The notes beneath the pieces were generated by a model. It searched no databases. It had not been told where the DNA came from and was given only the letters and a program-made list of their open reading frames with translations. The translations under genes and the position numbers were made by a program. Of a stretch of DNA of 64,000 bases, positions 31,327 to 42,454 are shown in pieces; within the stretch, counting starts at the first letter, position 1; the number at the start of each line of letters is the position of its first letter. The stretch is from Limnohabitans sp. DM1 (GTDB lineage: Bacteria; Pseudomonadota; Gammaproteobacteria; Burkholderiales; Burkholderiaceae_C): NCBI RefSeq assembly GCF_001269385.1, contig NZ_CXOO01000011.1, positions 231,989 to 295,988 of the forward strand, in the 5' to 3' direction.

Positions 31327-33144
31327 TCACTTGTTGCGCTTGCGGTCGCTTTCCTTCAGGAAGCGCTTGCGCAGACGCACGCTCTTGGGCGTGATTTCGA
31401 CCAGCTCGTCGTCCTCGATGAATTCCACACCGTATTCCAGCGTCAGGTCGATCGGGGGCGTGATCTTGATCGCGTCTTCCTTGCCGGACACGCGGAAGTT
31501 GGTCAGCTGCTTGGTGCGGGTGGCGTTCACCACCAGGTCGTTGTCACGGCTGTGGATGCCCACAATCATGCCTTCGTACACCGGGTCGTTCGCCTTGACG
31601 AACATGCGGCCACGGTCGTCGAGCTTGCCCAGGGCGTAGGTGAAGATTTCACCGTCGTCCATGGAGATCAGCACGCCGTTCTTGCGGCCACCAATTTCAC
31701 CCTTGTGCGGCTCGTAGCCGTCAAAGATGTTGGAGATCAGGCCGGAACCACGGGTCAGGTTCAGGAATTCGTTGGTGAAACCGATCAGGCCACGGGCTGG
31801 AATGCGGTATTCCAGACGGACGCGACCGCGGCCATCGGGTTCCATGTTGACCAGCTCGCCCTTGCGCTCGCCCAAGGCTTGCATGACGCCGCCTTGGTGG
31901 TTTTCTTCGATGTCGGCAGTCACCAGCTCGATAGGCTCATGGCGTTCACCGTCGATGTCACGGAACAGCACGCGGGGCTTGGAGACAGCCAGTTCGTAGC
32001 CTTCGCGGCGCATGTTTTCCAGCAAGATGGTCAGGTGCAGTTCACCGCGACCGGCCACTTCAAAAATGCCGTCTTCGTCGGTTTCTTTGACACGCAGGGC
32101 CACGTTGTGTTGCAGTTCTTTTTGCAGGCGGTCCCAGATTTGGCGGCTGGTGACGTACTTGCCTTCACGACCGGCCAAGGGCGAGGTGTTCACGCAGAAG
32201 TTCATGGTCAGCGTGGGTTCGTCCACCTTGAGCATGGGCAGGGGTGCGGGATTGGTGGGATCGGTCACCGTGACGCCGATGTTCAGGTCCGCAATGCCGT
32301 TGATCAAGACGATGTCGCCAGGACCGGCTTCGGTCACTTGCACGCGGTCCAGACCCTGGAAGGTCAGCACCTGGTTGACGCGGCCTTTGATGGTCGAGCC
32401 GTCAGGGCCTTCCATGACGACGACGTCCATGTTGGGCTTGATGGTGCCCTGGCTGATGCGGCCCACGCCGATGCGGCCCACGAAGGTCGAGAAGTCGAGT
32501 GCCGAGATTTGCAATTGCAGGGGGGCTGTTGGGTCGCCCGCGTTGGGCTTGACGTGCTTGAGCACGGTGTTGAACAGGGCCGACATGTCGGGGCCCCACT
32601 GCTCACCGGGTGCGCCCTCTTCCAAAGAGGTCCAGCCGTTGATGCCGGAGGCATAGACCACGGGGAAGTCGAGTTGTTCGTCTGTCGCGCCGAGTTTGTC
32701 GAACAAGTCAAAAGCAGCGTTGACCACTTTGTCGGGATTGGCGCCGGGCTTGTCGACCTTGTTGACCACCACAATGGGCTTGAGACCCAGGGCCAGGGCC
32801 TTTTTGGTCACAAAGCGGGTCTGGGGCATGGGGCCTTCTTGGGCGTCGATCAGCAAGACCACGCCGTCGACCATGGACAAAGCGCGTTCGACTTCACCGC
32901 CGAAGTCCGCGTGTCCGGGGGTGTCCACGATGTTGATGTGGGTGCCTTCCCAGCTCACGGCGCAGTTTTTGGCCAGGATGGTGATGCCGCGTTCACGTTC
33001 GATGGCGTTGTTGTCCATGACGGTGTCCACGACTTTTTCGTGGTCAGCGAAGGTTCCGGATTGGCGCAGCAGTTGGTCGACCATGGTGGTTTTACCGTGG
33101 TCAACGTGCGCGATGATGGCGATGTTGCGAATTTGCTTGCTCAT
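31327..33144 (-). CDS. typA: Ribosome-associated GTPase TypA/BipA
   Basis: A 605-residue translational GTPase involved in 50S assembly and stress adaptation. G motifs are all intact: AHVDHGKTT (12-20), the switch RERGITI (about 50-56), DTPGHADF (about 74-81) and NKVDKP (about 128-133). EF-G-like domains follow, and the C-terminal domain has [17 protein letters not shown]. It sits 12 bp downstream of truB, at the end of the rimP-nusA-infB-rbfA-truB cluster, so it is probably expressed with the translation operon. Confidence 0.97.
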   Translation of the reverse strand: MSKQIRNIAIIAHVDHGKTTMVDQLLRQSGTFADHEKVVDTVMDNNAIERERGITILAKNCAVSWEGTHINIVDTPGHADFGGEVERALSMVDGVVLLIDAQEGPMPQTRFVTKKALALGLKPIVVVNKVDKPGANPDKVVNAAFDLFDKLGATDEQLDFPVVYASGINGWTSLEEGAPGEQWGPDMSALFNTVLKHVKPNAGDPTAPLQLQISALDFSTFVGRIGVGRISQGTIKPNMDVVVMEGPDGSTIKGRVNQVLTFQGLDRVQVTEAGPGDIVLINGIADLNIGVTVTDPTNPAPLPMLKVDEPTLTMNFCVNTSPLAGREGKYVTSRQIWDRLQKELQHNVALRVKETDEDGIFEVAGRGELHLTILLENMRREGYELAVSKPRVLFRDIDGERHEPIELVTADIEENHQGGVMQALGERKGELVNMEPDGRGRVRLEYRIPARGLIGFTNEFLNLTRGSGLISNIFDGYEPHKGEIGGRKNGVLISMDDGEIFTYALGKLDDRGRMFVKANDPVYEGMIVGIHSRDNDLVVNATRTKQLTNFRVSGKEDAIKITPPIDLTLEYGVEFIEDDELVEITPKSVRLRKRFLKESDRKRNK

Positions 33145-33155
33145 GCTTTCTTCCT

Positions 33156-34139
33156 TTAAACCTGCGCGGCCAGCAACGGCTCGGGAACAGGCGATCTTTC
33201 CAAAATCTGTTGAATTTCGATCGGGCTCAACAATCGACCCGGAATCAATTCGCCGTCATGCACATGCGCTGTTCCCAGCAAGGCACGAGGATGTTCTCCA
33301 TACACCACGACTTGATCACAATCAACCCAGGGGCCGCGTCGGCGCACCCCACTCAAAAATCTTCCGGCGTTCTCGCTGTCCAGGCTCACCTCGGTGTAGC
33401 CCTGCAGCAGCACATCGACCGGTTGCAATGCAGCCAGGCGCTCGTCTTCCGCCATGACCTCCAGCTCGGGCAGCGTCACGCACTGTGACGCTTCAAACGG
33501 CCCAGTGACCACTCGGCGCAGCGCGATCAAATGACCGCCGCAGCCCAGGGCCTCGGCGATGTCTTCGCCCAGCGTGCGGATGTAGGTGCCTTTGCTGCAC
33601 GCCACGCGCAAACGCAAAAACGGGGCATCGCCCTGCAGCTGCATGTCGAGCAGCTCCAGGTCATGGATGACCACGTTGCGCGACTCGCGCTCGATGGTTT
33701 CGCCCTCACGCGCGTATTCGTAGAGGGCCTTGCCGTCTTTTTTCAAGGCGCTGTACATCGGTGGCACTTGGCTGATCGGTCCCATGAACCGGTCCAGCAC
33801 TTCCACCACCATGCCCGGCGTGCACGTCACGTCGCGGGTTTCAATCACTTCACCTTCGGCATCGGCCGTGCGGGTTTTCACACCCAGACGGACGGTGGTT
33901 TCATACACCTTGTCAGCATCCAAATGCTGCTGACTGAATTTGGTCGCCGCACCGAAACACAAGGGCAACACGCCCGTGGCCAAGGGATCGAGCGTGCCCG
34001 TGTGGCCCGCTTTTTCCGCGCGCAGCAACCACTTGGCCTTTTGCAAAGCCTGGTTGCTGGATAAACCCAGGGGTTTGTCAAGCAGCAACACCCCGTGCAC
34101 AGGGCGCCGCTGCACCCTGGTGCGGGGCGCGGTGGTCAT
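33156..34139 (-). CDS. truB: tRNA pseudouridine(55) synthase TruB
   Basis: A 327-residue pseudouridine synthase. The conserved N-terminal motif [17 protein letters not shown] (about 16-32) and the catalytic block [19 protein letters not shown], with the nucleophilic Asp near residue 47, are intact; the C-terminus has a PUA-like region. It modifies U55 in the T-loop of tRNAs. The start overlaps the rbfA stop (ATGA, 34136-34139). Confidence 0.97.
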   Translation of the reverse strand: MTTAPRTRVQRRPVHGVLLLDKPLGLSSNQALQKAKWLLRAEKAGHTGTLDPLATGVLPLCFGAATKFSQQHLDADKVYETTVRLGVKTRTADAEGEVIETRDVTCTPGMVVEVLDRFMGPISQVPPMYSALKKDGKALYEYAREGETIERESRNVVIHDLELLDMQLQGDAPFLRLRVACSKGTYIRTLGEDIAEALGCGGHLIALRRVVTGPFEASQCVTLPELEVMAEDERLAALQPVDVLLQGYTEVSLDSENAGRFLSGVRRRGPWVDCDQVVVYGEHPRALLGTAHVHDGELIPGRLLSPIEIQQILERSPVPEPLLAAQV

Positions 34140-34516
34140 TCGTCGTCGTCTTTGGCGCGTGAGGCCACGGCCTTGGAGATCAAGGCGTTCATGTCCGATG
34201 CACGCTCGGTGGTGCGGTCAAACATGAAGTGCAGCGTGGGCACGGTGTGGATGTGCAGTCGCTTGAACAAACCGTTGCGCAAGAAACCGGCTGCGGCGTT
34301 CAGGCCTTCGGTGGCTTCATCGGGGTTGCCGGTCAAGACACTGAAGAACACTTTGGCGTGGGCGTAATCGGGCGTCACCTCGACCGCGTTGAGCGTGACC
34401 ATGCCCACGCGCGGGTCTTTCAACTCGCGTGCGATCAATTCGGCCAGATCGCGCTGGATCTGGTCGGCCACGCGGAAACCGCGGTTGGGTACGGATGAAA
34501 CCTTCTTGCGGGCCAT
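34136..34516 (-). CDS. rbfA: Ribosome-binding factor A
   Basis: A 126-residue KH-fold protein for 30S maturation ([69 protein letters not shown]), ending in an acidic KDDDE tail. It begins directly after the infB stop (34517) and overlaps truB, as expected for this operon. Confidence 0.96.
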   Translation of the reverse strand: MARKKVSSVPNRGFRVADQIQRDLAELIARELKDPRVGMVTLNAVEVTPDYAHAKVFFSVLTGNPDEATEGLNAAAGFLRNGLFKRLHIHTVPTLHFMFDRTTERASDMNALISKAVASRAKDDDE

Positions 34517-37495
34517 TTACAGCGTTCTCGCGATTTCCTTGACGTCGAAGAATTCGAGCTGATCGCCCTCTTTGATGTCGTTGTAGTTTTTGAGCTTGAT
34601 ACCGCACTCGAAGCCTTCTTTGACTTCGCGCACGTCGTCCTTGAGGCGCTTGAGCGAGTCGAGTTCACCGGTGTAGATGACCACGTTGTCGCGCAGCAGG
34701 CGGAATTTGGCGTTGCGGGTGACTTGACCCGAAGTGACCATACAACCTGCAACCGTGCCGATCTTGGAGGCGACGAACACGGTCCGGATTTCGGCCATAC
34801 CCATGATTTCTTCGCGCTGCTCGGGCGCCAGCATGCCGGACATCGCGGCTTTGAGTTCATCCACAGCGTCATAAATGATGTTGTAGTAATGCACGTCAAC
34901 GCCATTGCCTTCGGCCAGCTTGCGGGCACCGGCATCGGCACGCACGTTGAAGCCAATCACGATGGCTTTGGAGGCAATCGCCAGGTTGATGTCCGACTCG
35001 CTGATGCCACCCACGCCGGCATAAACCAGCTGAACTTTGACTTCGTCAGTCGACAGCTTGAGCAAGGAGGCGCCCAGGGCCTCTTGCGAGCCTTGCACGT
35101 CGGCCTTGATGATGATGGGCAGCATCTTGACTTCGCCCGCCGACATGTCGGTGAACATGTTTTCGAGCTTGGCAGCTTGTTGCTTGGCGAGCTTGGTGTT
35201 GCGGAACTTGCCTGCACGGTAAGTGGCGATCTCGCGGGCACGGCGCTCGTCGCCCATGACCATGAATTCGTCGCCGGCTTGGGGCACTTCGGTCAGACCT
35301 TGAATTTCGACCGGAATCGAAGGGCCAGCTGATTTGATGGGATGGCCGTTTTCATCCAGCATGGCGCGCACGCGGCCAAAGGTCTGGCCTGCCAGCACCA
35401 CATCGCCAGTGTTCAAAGTACCGGACTGCACCAGGATGGTGGCCACGGGGCCTCGACCTTTGTCCAGACGCGCTTCGATGACCAGACCCTTGGCAGCGGC
35501 TGCCACGGGGGCTTTGAGTTCGAGCACTTCGGCCTGCAAGAGCACTTGCTCCAACAAGTCGTCAATGCCCATGCCGGTTTTGGCGGACACGGACACGAAG
35601 GGTGAATCGCCACCGAATTCTTCGGGCACGACTTCTTCTGCAATCAGTTCAGCGCGCACGCGTTCGATGTTTGAATCGGGCTTGTCCATCTTGTTGATGG
35701 CTACCACGATGGGCACACCCGCGGCCTTGGCGTGCTTGATGGCTTCCTTGGTCTGGGGCATGACGCCGTCGTCACCGGCCACCACGAGGATGACGATGTC
35801 GGTGGCTTGTGCACCACGGGCACGCATGGCCGTGAAGGCTTCGTGACCGGGGGTGTCCAGGAATGAGATCATGCCGCGAGGCGTTTCGACGTGGTAGGCG
35901 CCAATGTGCTGCGTGATGCCACCGGCTTCACCCGAGGCCACTTTGGCACGGCGGATGTAGTCCAGCAGCGAGGTCTTGCCGTGGTCAACGTGACCCATGA
36001 CCGTGACCACGGGGGCACGCGGCAAGGATTCAGCGTGTTGATCGGAGACTTCTTCGTCGGTGAAGGCTTCTGGGTCGTCCAGCGCCGCGATCACGGCTTT
36101 GTGGCCCATTTCTTCCACCACGATCATGGCGGTGTCCTGGTCCAGCGGCTGGTTCATGGTGGCCATTTGGCCCAGCTTCATCAAATGCTTGATGACCTCG
36201 GAGGCCTTGATGGCCATCTTGTGCGCCAGTTCGGCCACGGTGATGGTTTCGGGCACGTGGACTTCGAGCACGCGCACTTCTGCCGGTGCCGACTGGCCAT
36301 GTGAGTCGTCACGATCACGCTCGTTGCCACGGCGGCCACGGGGACCACCGCGCCAGTTGTTACGGCCCACGCCACCGCTGGTGTCACCACGGGTGGGAAT
36401 CGCCTTTTTCTTGGCCGGATCACCTGCCCAGCTGGACGACAGCTTGGCAGATTTGACTTCCTTGTTGGCGCCTGGAGATGCGGGAACGGCAGTTTTGGCA
36501 GCTGCAGCGGCGGCTGCTCTGGCCCCCGGGGCTGGGGTGCCAGCGGGCTTGTGCAAGGTGCCTTTGACCGCAGCTTTGGCTTCGGTCTTGGGCTCTTCTT
36601 TTTTCGCAACCAACACCTTTTTGGGGGCGTTCATCATGTTGCGGATGGCTTCGGCTTCGGCCAATGCCTTGCGGCGACGCTCATCGAGGTCACGCGCACG
36701 GGCTGTTTCTTCGGCGGCGCGGGCTTTGGATTCATCGGCGGCTTTTTGGGCCGCCGCTTCACGCGCTTGTTGGTCAGCCTTGGCTTTTTCTGCGGCTTGT
36801 TCAGCCGCTTTGGTGGCGGCAGTTTCAGCGGCAGACACCACGGGCACGGCTGGCTTGGCTTGCTGCTGCGAAGCGGCGTTGATGCTGGCGGCTTCGGCAC
36901 GGGCCAGTTGTTCGCGCTCTTCGCGGGTCAAAGCAGGCTTGGCTGCTTGCGCAGCGGCAGCAGCTTGTGCGGCGGCTTTGGCCTCGGCTTGAGCTTGCTG
37001 CTCTTGCGCCAATGCTTGCGCACGTTGAGCAGCTTCTTGCTCTTCACGTACTCGGCGCTTTTCAGACAACTCTTCTTCCTGGCGACGGATCAGCTCGGCT
37101 TGACGACGGGCTTCTTCTTCGCGGCGAGCCAGCTCGGCATGGTCGATGACCGGCTCTTGAGGCGCTTGCGCCTGAGGCTCGGCCACAGGCTCGTCATCGC
37201 GCTTGATGAGGGTGCGTTTCTTGCGCACTTCCACCTGGATCGTGCGGGCCTTGCCGGAAGCGTCGGCTTGCTTGATCTCGCTGGTGGATTTTTTCACCAA
37301 GGTGATTTTTTTGCGATCACCGGCTTGCGTGCCATGACTGGCTTGCAAGTAGCTGAGCAATTTTTGCTTGTCAGAATCGTTGAGCGCATCGCCCGCGGAA
37401 CTTTTGGCAACGCCTGCAGAGCGCAATTGCTCCAGCAAGACATCGGCAGATTTTTTGAGTTCGTTTGCGAACTCGGCAACAGTGGTACTGGACAT
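34517..37495 (-). CDS. infB: Translation initiation factor IF-2
   Basis: A 992-residue IF-2. The N-terminal IF2N fold ([24 protein letters not shown]) is followed by a long Ala/Glu/Lys/Arg-rich helical linker (about 100-340) and a second N domain ([21 protein letters not shown], about 415-435). The G domain is near residue 500: [33 protein letters not shown]-Tu-like domains II-IV with [13 protein letters not shown] lie near the end. It brings fMet-tRNA to the 30S subunit. It lies 24 bp downstream of nusA. Confidence 0.97.
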   Translation of the reverse strand: MSSTTVAEFANELKKSADVLLEQLRSAGVAKSSAGDALNDSDKQKLLSYLQASHGTQAGDRKKITLVKKSTSEIKQADASGKARTIQVEVRKKRTLIKRDDEPVAEPQAQAPQEPVIDHAELARREEEARRQAELIRRQEEELSEKRRVREEQEAAQRAQALAQEQQAQAEAKAAAQAAAAAQAAKPALTREEREQLARAEAASINAASQQQAKPAVPVVSAAETAATKAAEQAAEKAKADQQAREAAAQKAADESKARAAEETARARDLDERRRKALAEAEAIRNMMNAPKKVLVAKKEEPKTEAKAAVKGTLHKPAGTPAPGARAAAAAAAKTAVPASPGANKEVKSAKLSSSWAGDPAKKKAIPTRGDTSGGVGRNNWRGGPRGRRGNERDRDDSHGQSAPAEVRVLEVHVPETITVAELAHKMAIKASEVIKHLMKLGQMATMNQPLDQDTAMIVVEEMGHKAVIAALDDPEAFTDEEVSDQHAESLPRAPVVTVMGHVDHGKTSLLDYIRRAKVASGEAGGITQHIGAYHVETPRGMISFLDTPGHEAFTAMRARGAQATDIVILVVAGDDGVMPQTKEAIKHAKAAGVPIVVAINKMDKPDSNIERVRAELIAEEVVPEEFGGDSPFVSVSAKTGMGIDDLLEQVLLQAEVLELKAPVAAAAKGLVIEARLDKGRGPVATILVQSGTLNTGDVVLAGQTFGRVRAMLDENGHPIKSAGPSIPVEIQGLTEVPQAGDEFMVMGDERRAREIATYRAGKFRNTKLAKQQAAKLENMFTDMSAGEVKMLPIIIKADVQGSQEALGASLLKLSTDEVKVQLVYAGVGGISESDINLAIASKAIVIGFNVRADAGARKLAEGNGVDVHYYNIIYDAVDELKAAMSGMLAPEQREEIMGMAEIRTVFVASKIGTVAGCMVTSGQVTRNAKFRLLRDNVVIYTGELDSLKRLKDDVREVKEGFECGIKLKNYNDIKEGDQLEFFDVKEIARTL

Positions 37496-37519
37496 ATTGT
37501 GTTCAAGCCTCCATCAGCT

Positions 37520-39004
37520 TCAGGCCTGGCCTGCGAACCAATGTTCGCGGGCTTTCATGATCAGGGCGGTGGCCTCTTCGGAAGTTTGACCCGAGATATC
37601 GGTCAGTTCGTCAGTGGCGAGGTCAGCGAGGTCATCACGGGTGTGGATGCCCGCTTCGACCAGCTTGGAAATGAGCTCAGGCGTGAGGCCCGGCAGGTCG
37701 CGCAAATCTTGCGACACTTCTTCGACGCTTTCTTCGCGGGCGATTTCCATGGTCAGCAAGGCGTCTTTGGCACGCGCGCGCAGTTCGTTGATCGTGTCTT
37801 CGTCGAAGCTTTCAATGTCCTGCATTTCCTGGATGGGCACATAGGCCACTTCTTCCAGGCTGGTGAAGCCTTCTTCGATCAGGATGTCGGCGATCTCCTG
37901 GTCCACGTCGAGCTTTTCCATGAACAGCTGACGGATACCGGTGGTCTCTTCGGCCTGCTTTTGGGCAGACTCGGCCGCGTCCATGATGTTGATTTTCCAG
38001 CCCGTGAGGTCGGAGGCCAGGCGCACGTTTTGACCACCGCGACCAATGGCAATGGCCAGGTTTTCTTCGTCCACCACCACATCCATGGCGTGCTTTTCTT
38101 CATCCACCACGATGGATTGCACATTGGCCGGGGCCAGGGCGCCGATCACGAACTGAGCGGGGTCTTCGCTCCACAACACGATGTCCACGCGCTCGCCAGC
38201 GAGTTCGTTGGTCACGGCGTTCACACGGGTTCCGCGCACACCAACGCAGGTGCCAATCGGATCCACGCGTTTGTCGTGCGAGAGCACGGCGATCTTGGCG
38301 CGTGAGCCAGGGTCACGGGCGCAGGTCTTGATTTCGAGCAGGCCTTGTTCGATTTCGGGCACTTCCTGGCGGAACAGCTCGATCATGAATTCGGGGGCCG
38401 AACGCGACAAGATGATGGGGGCGCCGCGCAGGGTCAGGTCCACTTCCATGATCATGGCGCGCACACGGTCACCGCTGCGCAGGTTTTCCTTGGGAATCAT
38501 TTCGCTGCGACGCAGGCGGCCTTCGACGCGGCCGGCTTCACAGATGAGGTCACCCTTGTCCATGCGTTTGACGGTGCCGACAAAGATTTTCTCGCCACGC
38601 GACATGAAGTCGTTGAGCAGCATTTCACGCTCGGCGTCGCGGATTTTTTGCAGGATGACCTGCTTGGCGGCCATGGCACCAATGCGACCAATGGGCAAGG
38701 ATTCGATGGGCTCTTCAATGTATTCGTCGACTTCGATGTCGGGAATTTGCTCTTTGGCTTCAAACAGCAGGATTTCCTGGTCGGGCTGCTGCAGACCGGC
38801 TTCATCGGGTACGACATGCCAACGGCGAAAGCTCTCGTAGTTGCCGCTGTCGCGGTCCACGGCCACGCGGATGTCCACTTCACCGGCATACAGTTTTTTG
38901 GTGGCTTGCGCCAAGGCTGCTTCCACAGCCCCAAACACCACGTCGCGCTCAACGTTCTTTTCACGTGAGATGGCTTCGACCAACATCAACATTTCGCGAT
39001 TCAT
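37520..39004 (-). CDS. nusA: Transcription termination/antitermination factor NusA
   Basis: A 494-residue NusA: N-terminal RNA polymerase-binding domain ([31 protein letters not shown]), S1 domain (about 135-200), two KH domains ([20 protein letters not shown] and [21 protein letters not shown], about 255-330) and two C-terminal acidic helix-hairpin-helix repeats. It affects pausing and intrinsic termination. I chose the ATG at 39004, the family's MNREML start; the frame runs 7 codons further. A terminator hairpin in the operon leader (39677-39708) could let NusA regulate itself. Confidence 0.97.
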   Translation of the reverse strand: MNREMLMLVEAISREKNVERDVVFGAVEAALAQATKKLYAGEVDIRVAVDRDSGNYESFRRWHVVPDEAGLQQPDQEILLFEAKEQIPDIEVDEYIEEPIESLPIGRIGAMAAKQVILQKIRDAEREMLLNDFMSRGEKIFVGTVKRMDKGDLICEAGRVEGRLRRSEMIPKENLRSGDRVRAMIMEVDLTLRGAPIILSRSAPEFMIELFRQEVPEIEQGLLEIKTCARDPGSRAKIAVLSHDKRVDPIGTCVGVRGTRVNAVTNELAGERVDIVLWSEDPAQFVIGALAPANVQSIVVDEEKHAMDVVVDEENLAIAIGRGGQNVRLASDLTGWKINIMDAAESAQKQAEETTGIRQLFMEKLDVDQEIADILIEEGFTSLEEVAYVPIQEMQDIESFDEDTINELRARAKDALLTMEIAREESVEEVSQDLRDLPGLTPELISKLVEAGIHTRDDLADLATDELTDISGQTSEEATALIMKAREHWFAGQA

Positions 39005-39075
39005 GACTCGACTCTCCTGTTCCACTGGGTCTGGGATTCAGACCCGAAAAAATACTCAAACATTGGTGGCCTTGT

Positions 39076-39639
39076 TCAGGCTTGACCTTTGGGCTTGCGC
39101 CCTTTGAAATCGACCACGGGTGCCAGTCGGGCAGCCTGTAACTCTTGCAGCGTGAAGCCCAGTGCATGCAGTGGAGCGGGCACTCGTTTCTTGCTGATTT
39201 TTTGTCCGGGCTTGACGGCAGGCTCATCGCTCCAGACGATCTGCCAGCCGGCGCCTGTGGCATCGCGCTCAAGCGTGCCACGGAATTTTTTGCGGTTGGC
39301 ACTGACCAGGCCAGCCGCGTTTTCGCCCATGGGGGCTTTGAGGGTGATGTCGATCAATTCACCGACAAAACGCTCGAAATCTTTTTCGTGCCGCAGGGGG
39401 CGGTCAATGCCTGGCGAGGAGATTTCCAGGCGGTTGTAGGTCACGCCGTCCACTTCGAGGGCAAACTGCAGCTGTCGGTTGACCTTTTCGCAGTCTTCCA
39501 CGTTGATGAACACGTCTGACCCAGGGTGCCAGGGCCAGTCGATGGTGATGCGCAGCAAGCCACCCGCAGAGCGCTCTATCTCAACCAGGTCATAGCCTAG
39601 GCCGGTCACGGTTTCTTCAACGATTTGCTGCAATGCCAC
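39076..39639 (-). CDS. rimP: Ribosome maturation factor RimP
   Basis: A 187-residue RimP for 30S assembly (VALQQIVEETVTGLGYDLVEIERSAGGLLRITIDWP; LEISSPGIDRPLRHEKDFERFVG). I chose a GTG at 39639, which matches the usual ALQQIVE start. A TTG at 39678 would open a 13-residue extension but lies inside the T-tract of the upstream hairpin, so it is unlikely. It is the first gene of rimP-nusA-infB-rbfA-truB-typA. Confidence 0.93.
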   Translation of the reverse strand: MALQQIVEETVTGLGYDLVEIERSAGGLLRITIDWPWHPGSDVFINVEDCEKVNRQLQFALEVDGVTYNRLEISSPGIDRPLRHEKDFERFVGELIDITLKAPMGENAAGLVSANRKKFRGTLERDATGAGWQIVWSDEPAVKPGQKISKKRVPAPLHALGFTLQELQAARLAPVVDFKGRKPKGQA

Positions 39640-39676
39640 AGAACTTCGAAATGCCAAACTTAAAAAGGAAAGACCC

Positions 39677-39708
39677 AAAAAAAACGGGCGGTGAAAACCC
39701 GCCCGTTT
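39677..39708 (-). terminator. Intrinsic terminator hairpin in the rimP leader
   Basis: On the minus strand AAACGGGCGG pairs with CCGCCCGTTT around a seven-base loop, followed by eight T, a textbook strong terminator. It stops about 38 bases before the rimP start. It may simply end the upstream yej operon. A possible -10 element (TAGAAT at 39724-39729) lies upstream of it, which would place the hairpin inside the rimP operon's leader as an attenuator. Confidence 0.85.
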
Positions 39709-39723
39709 GGTCGTGAAGCTCGT

Positions 39724-39729
39724 ATTCTA
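39724..39729 (-). promoter_or_regulatory. Candidate -10 element of the rimP-nusA operon
   Basis: On the minus strand the sequence reads TAGAAT, close to TATAAT. A good -35 is not evident at 16-18 bases. Transcription from here would pass through the hairpin at 39677-39708 before reaching rimP. Confidence 0.35.
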
Positions 39730-39794
39730 GCTGAAAAACGTGCTAAGTGTGTGATTTTTAAGGAAAACAACGCACACAAAAATGACATCTTCGC

Positions 39795-41402
39795 TCACAA
39801 ATCCGGGAAAGCCTCCAGCAAATGGCGGGTGTAAGCATGTTGGGGTTGGCCAAGCACTTGCAAGGCGGGTCCGGACTCGACCACCTTGCCGCCTTGCAAA
39901 ACCAGCACTTGGTGCGCCATGGCGCGCAGCACGTCCACGTCGTGGGTAATCATTAAGTAAGCTATGCCTCTTCGCACTTGCAACGTCTTCAGTAATGTCA
40001 GGATTTGCTTTTGCACCGTGACGTCCAGCGCGCTGGTGGGCTCGTCGAGCACCAAGAGCGCAGGCTCGACCACCAGGGCCCTGGCCAGTGCGATGCGTTG
40101 GCGTTGCCCGCCGGAAAAAGCGTGTGGATAGCGGTTGAGCAATTCGGGAAAATCGTCACTGGACAAGCCCACTTCGGCCAAGGTGGCCAGGGCGCGCTGC
40201 TCGATTTGCGCTGACGTCAGATGGGGCTGATGCAGTTTCAAGCCTTCAGAGACGATCTCGCCCACGGTCATGCGCGGCGAGAGGCTGCCATAAGGGTCTT
40301 GAAACATCACCTGCACACGTTGGCGCAAGGCCTTGTCTTGGCGGGGGCGGCCTTGCCAGCGGTCACCGGCAAAGGTGACATCGCCTTCAAATGGCATCAG
40401 CCCCAGCACCGCCTGAGCCAAGCTGGATTTGCCCGAGCCGGATTCGCCCATGACGCCCAAGGTGGTGCCCGCCGGGATGCTGAAATCAGCGCCATGCAGT
40501 GCGGTGAAGTGGTTTTTGTGAAACCAGCCGCGCCAGCCGGGCACTGCCATGGGATAGCGCACGCACAGGCCGCTGGCCTGAACCACCGATGCGGGCTTGG
40601 CTTGAGCGTCGGCTTCATGCAAGTCATCGCGACGGGGGCGGCTGTCCAGCAGCTTCTGGGTGTAGGCATGCTGCGGGCAGGAAAACACAGCCCGCAACTC
40701 GCCTTGCTCGACCAGGTGGCCTTTTTCCATGACGGCCACGCGGTGTGCGAAATGCCGCACCAAGGCCAGATCATGGGTGATGAGCAGCACGGCCATGCCC
40801 GTTTTTTCTTGCAGCGCCGTCAAGAGATTGAGCATTTGCAGACGCAAGCTGGCGTCCAGCGCGGTGGTGGGTTCGTCGGCCAGCAAGAGTTTGGGCTCGC
40901 AGCCCAAGGCCATGGCCATCATGGCCCGCTGGCGTTGCCCGCCCGACAGCTGGTGCGGATAGGCCTGGAAGCGGCGCTCGGGGTCGTCGATGCCGGTTTC
41001 GCTCAGCAAAGCCACGGCCCGCAAGTCTGCATCGCGCCTGAGCTGGCCTTTTTTGAGCTGCAGGACTTCGGAGATTTGCTGGCCCACGGTCATCAGCGGG
41101 TTGAGGGCCGTCATCGGCTCTTGAAAGATCATGGCGATGTCATCGCCCCGGATGCGCTGCATCTCGGCCAGCGGCTGTTGCAGTAAATCCTGCCCTTGCC
41201 ACAACACCTGACCGCTCAGCCGGGCCGACTCCAACAAGCGCAGCACAGACAGGGCCGTGACCGATTTGCCGGAGCCCGACTCGCCCACCAAGGCCAGACG
41301 CTCACCGGGCTGAATGCTCAGGTCGATGCCATGCACCACTTCGGTGTCACCAAAGGCGACGCGCAGTTGCTTGAGTTGCAGCAAGGGCGTGGTGTTGTTC
41401 AT
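39795..41402 (-). CDS. yejF: Peptide ABC transporter ATP-binding protein, double-NBD (YejF type)
   Basis: A 535-residue protein with two ABC domains. NBD1 has GESGSGKSVTAL (about 42-53), LSGGQRQRAMMAMAL (about 160-174) and LLADEPTTALD. NBD2 has GESGSGKSSLAQ (about 321-332), FSGGQRQRIALARAL and LLVLDEPTSALD. Fused NBDs are the mark of YejF/DppDF-like importers. I chose the ATG at 41402 because it overlaps the yejE stop (ATGA, 41399-41402); the open frame upstream shadows yejE. With yejA, yejB and yejE it forms a complete peptide importer; in E. coli Yej also takes up microcin C. Confidence 0.92.
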   Translation of the reverse strand: MNNTTPLLQLKQLRVAFGDTEVVHGIDLSIQPGERLALVGESGSGKSVTALSVLRLLESARLSGQVLWQGQDLLQQPLAEMQRIRGDDIAMIFQEPMTALNPLMTVGQQISEVLQLKKGQLRRDADLRAVALLSETGIDDPERRFQAYPHQLSGGQRQRAMMAMALGCEPKLLLADEPTTALDASLRLQMLNLLTALQEKTGMAVLLITHDLALVRHFAHRVAVMEKGHLVEQGELRAVFSCPQHAYTQKLLDSRPRRDDLHEADAQAKPASVVQASGLCVRYPMAVPGWRGWFHKNHFTALHGADFSIPAGTTLGVMGESGSGKSSLAQAVLGLMPFEGDVTFAGDRWQGRPRQDKALRQRVQVMFQDPYGSLSPRMTVGEIVSEGLKLHQPHLTSAQIEQRALATLAEVGLSSDDFPELLNRYPHAFSGGQRQRIALARALVVEPALLVLDEPTSALDVTVQKQILTLLKTLQVRRGIAYLMITHDVDVLRAMAHQVLVLQGGKVVESGPALQVLGQPQHAYTRHLLEAFPDL

Positions 41403-42454
41403 GCGTCCACCTTTCGGGGGTCGAGCGCGTCGCGCAAGGCATCGCCCATGAAGGTCAAGAGCAGCAAGGTCACCACCAGCACGCCAAAGGTGGACAGGGA
41501 AATCCACCAGGCGTCGATGTTGTTTTTGCCCTGCGCGAGCAATTCGCCCAGCGAAGGCGTGCCGGGGGGCACGCCCAGGCCCAGAAAGTCCAGCGAGGTC
41601 AGCGCCAATATGGCGCCGCTCATGCGGAACGGCAAAAAGGTCACCACGGGCGTCATGCTGTTGGGCAGCACATGCCGCCAGATGATGGGCCAGTGCCCCA
41701 GGCCCAGCGCCCGGGCGGATTTGACGTAGTCGAGTTGGCGGTTGCGCAAAAATTCGGCCCGTACATAGTCCGACAAGCCCATCCAGCCGAACAGGCTGAG
41801 CAAAACCAGCAACAAACCGACGCTGGGCTCGAACACGGCCGAAAAAATGATGAGCAAATACAGCTCGGGCATGGCGCTCCAGATTTCGATGAAGCGCTGG
41901 AACACCAAATCGGTCTTGCCCACGAAAAAGCCTTGTACGGCCCCCGTCAGGACGCCCAGCACGACACCAAACAGCGTCAAGGCCAAGGCAAACAGCACCG
42001 AGACCCGAAAGCCGTAGAGCAAGCGCGCCAGCACGTCGCGGCCGCGATCGTCGGTGCCCAGCAGGTTGCGTGCCGAAGGCGGTGCGGGGTTGGGCAAGGG
42101 GGCAAAGTAATCAAGCGTGCTGTGGTGATAGGGGTTAGGCGCTCTCAAGGCCCAGTGGCCATCCCGCGCCAATTGCTGCTGGATGAAGGGGTCCAGGTAA
42201 TCCGTGGGGGTTTCAAAATCGCCCCCGAACACCGTCTCGGGCAGTTGCTGCACAACCGGAAAGTACCAATGCCCCTCGTAGCGGACCACCCAGGGTTTGT
42301 CGTTGGACAACAATTCGGCGCCTAGGCTGAGCACAAACAGCGTGGAAAAGATGATCAGGCTGCCAAAGCCCAGGCGGTTGCGCTTGAAACGCAGCCAGGC
42401 CCTGCGCGAAGGGGACAACTGCGGCGAAGAAAGCGTTGAAGTGGATGCGGTCAT
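41399..42454 (-). CDS. yejE: Peptide ABC transporter permease (YejE type)
   Basis: A 351-residue permease of the DppC/OppC family: N-terminal TM (about 31-48), a periplasmic segment (WVVRYEGHWYFPVVQQLPETVFGGDF.., about 55-130) that is typical of YejE, and LLGTDDRGRDVLARLLYGFRVS before the transmembrane core. The EAA-like cytoplasmic loop is VRAEFLRNRQLDYVKSARALGLG. It overlaps both neighbours by four bases. Confidence 0.92.
   Translation of the reverse strand: MTASTSTLSSPQLSPSRRAWLRFKRNRLGFGSLIIFSTLFVLSLGAELLSNDKPWVVRYEGHWYFPVVQQLPETVFGGDFETPTDYLDPFIQQQLARDGHWALRAPNPYHHSTLDYFAPLPNPAPPSARNLLGTDDRGRDVLARLLYGFRVSVLFALALTLFGVVLGVLTGAVQGFFVGKTDLVFQRFIEIWSAMPELYLLIIFSAVFEPSVGLLLVLLSLFGWMGLSDYVRAEFLRNRQLDYVKSARALGLGHWPIIWRHVLPNSMTPVVTFLPFRMSGAILALTSLDFLGLGVPPGTPSLGELLAQGKNNIDAWWISLSTFGVLVVTLLLLTFMGDALRDALDPRKVDA

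Noticed and set aside
31099..33159. 686-codon plus-strand frame opposite typA
   Set aside because: typA on the other strand has every GTPase motif; this frame has no domain and odd His/Asp/Val composition.
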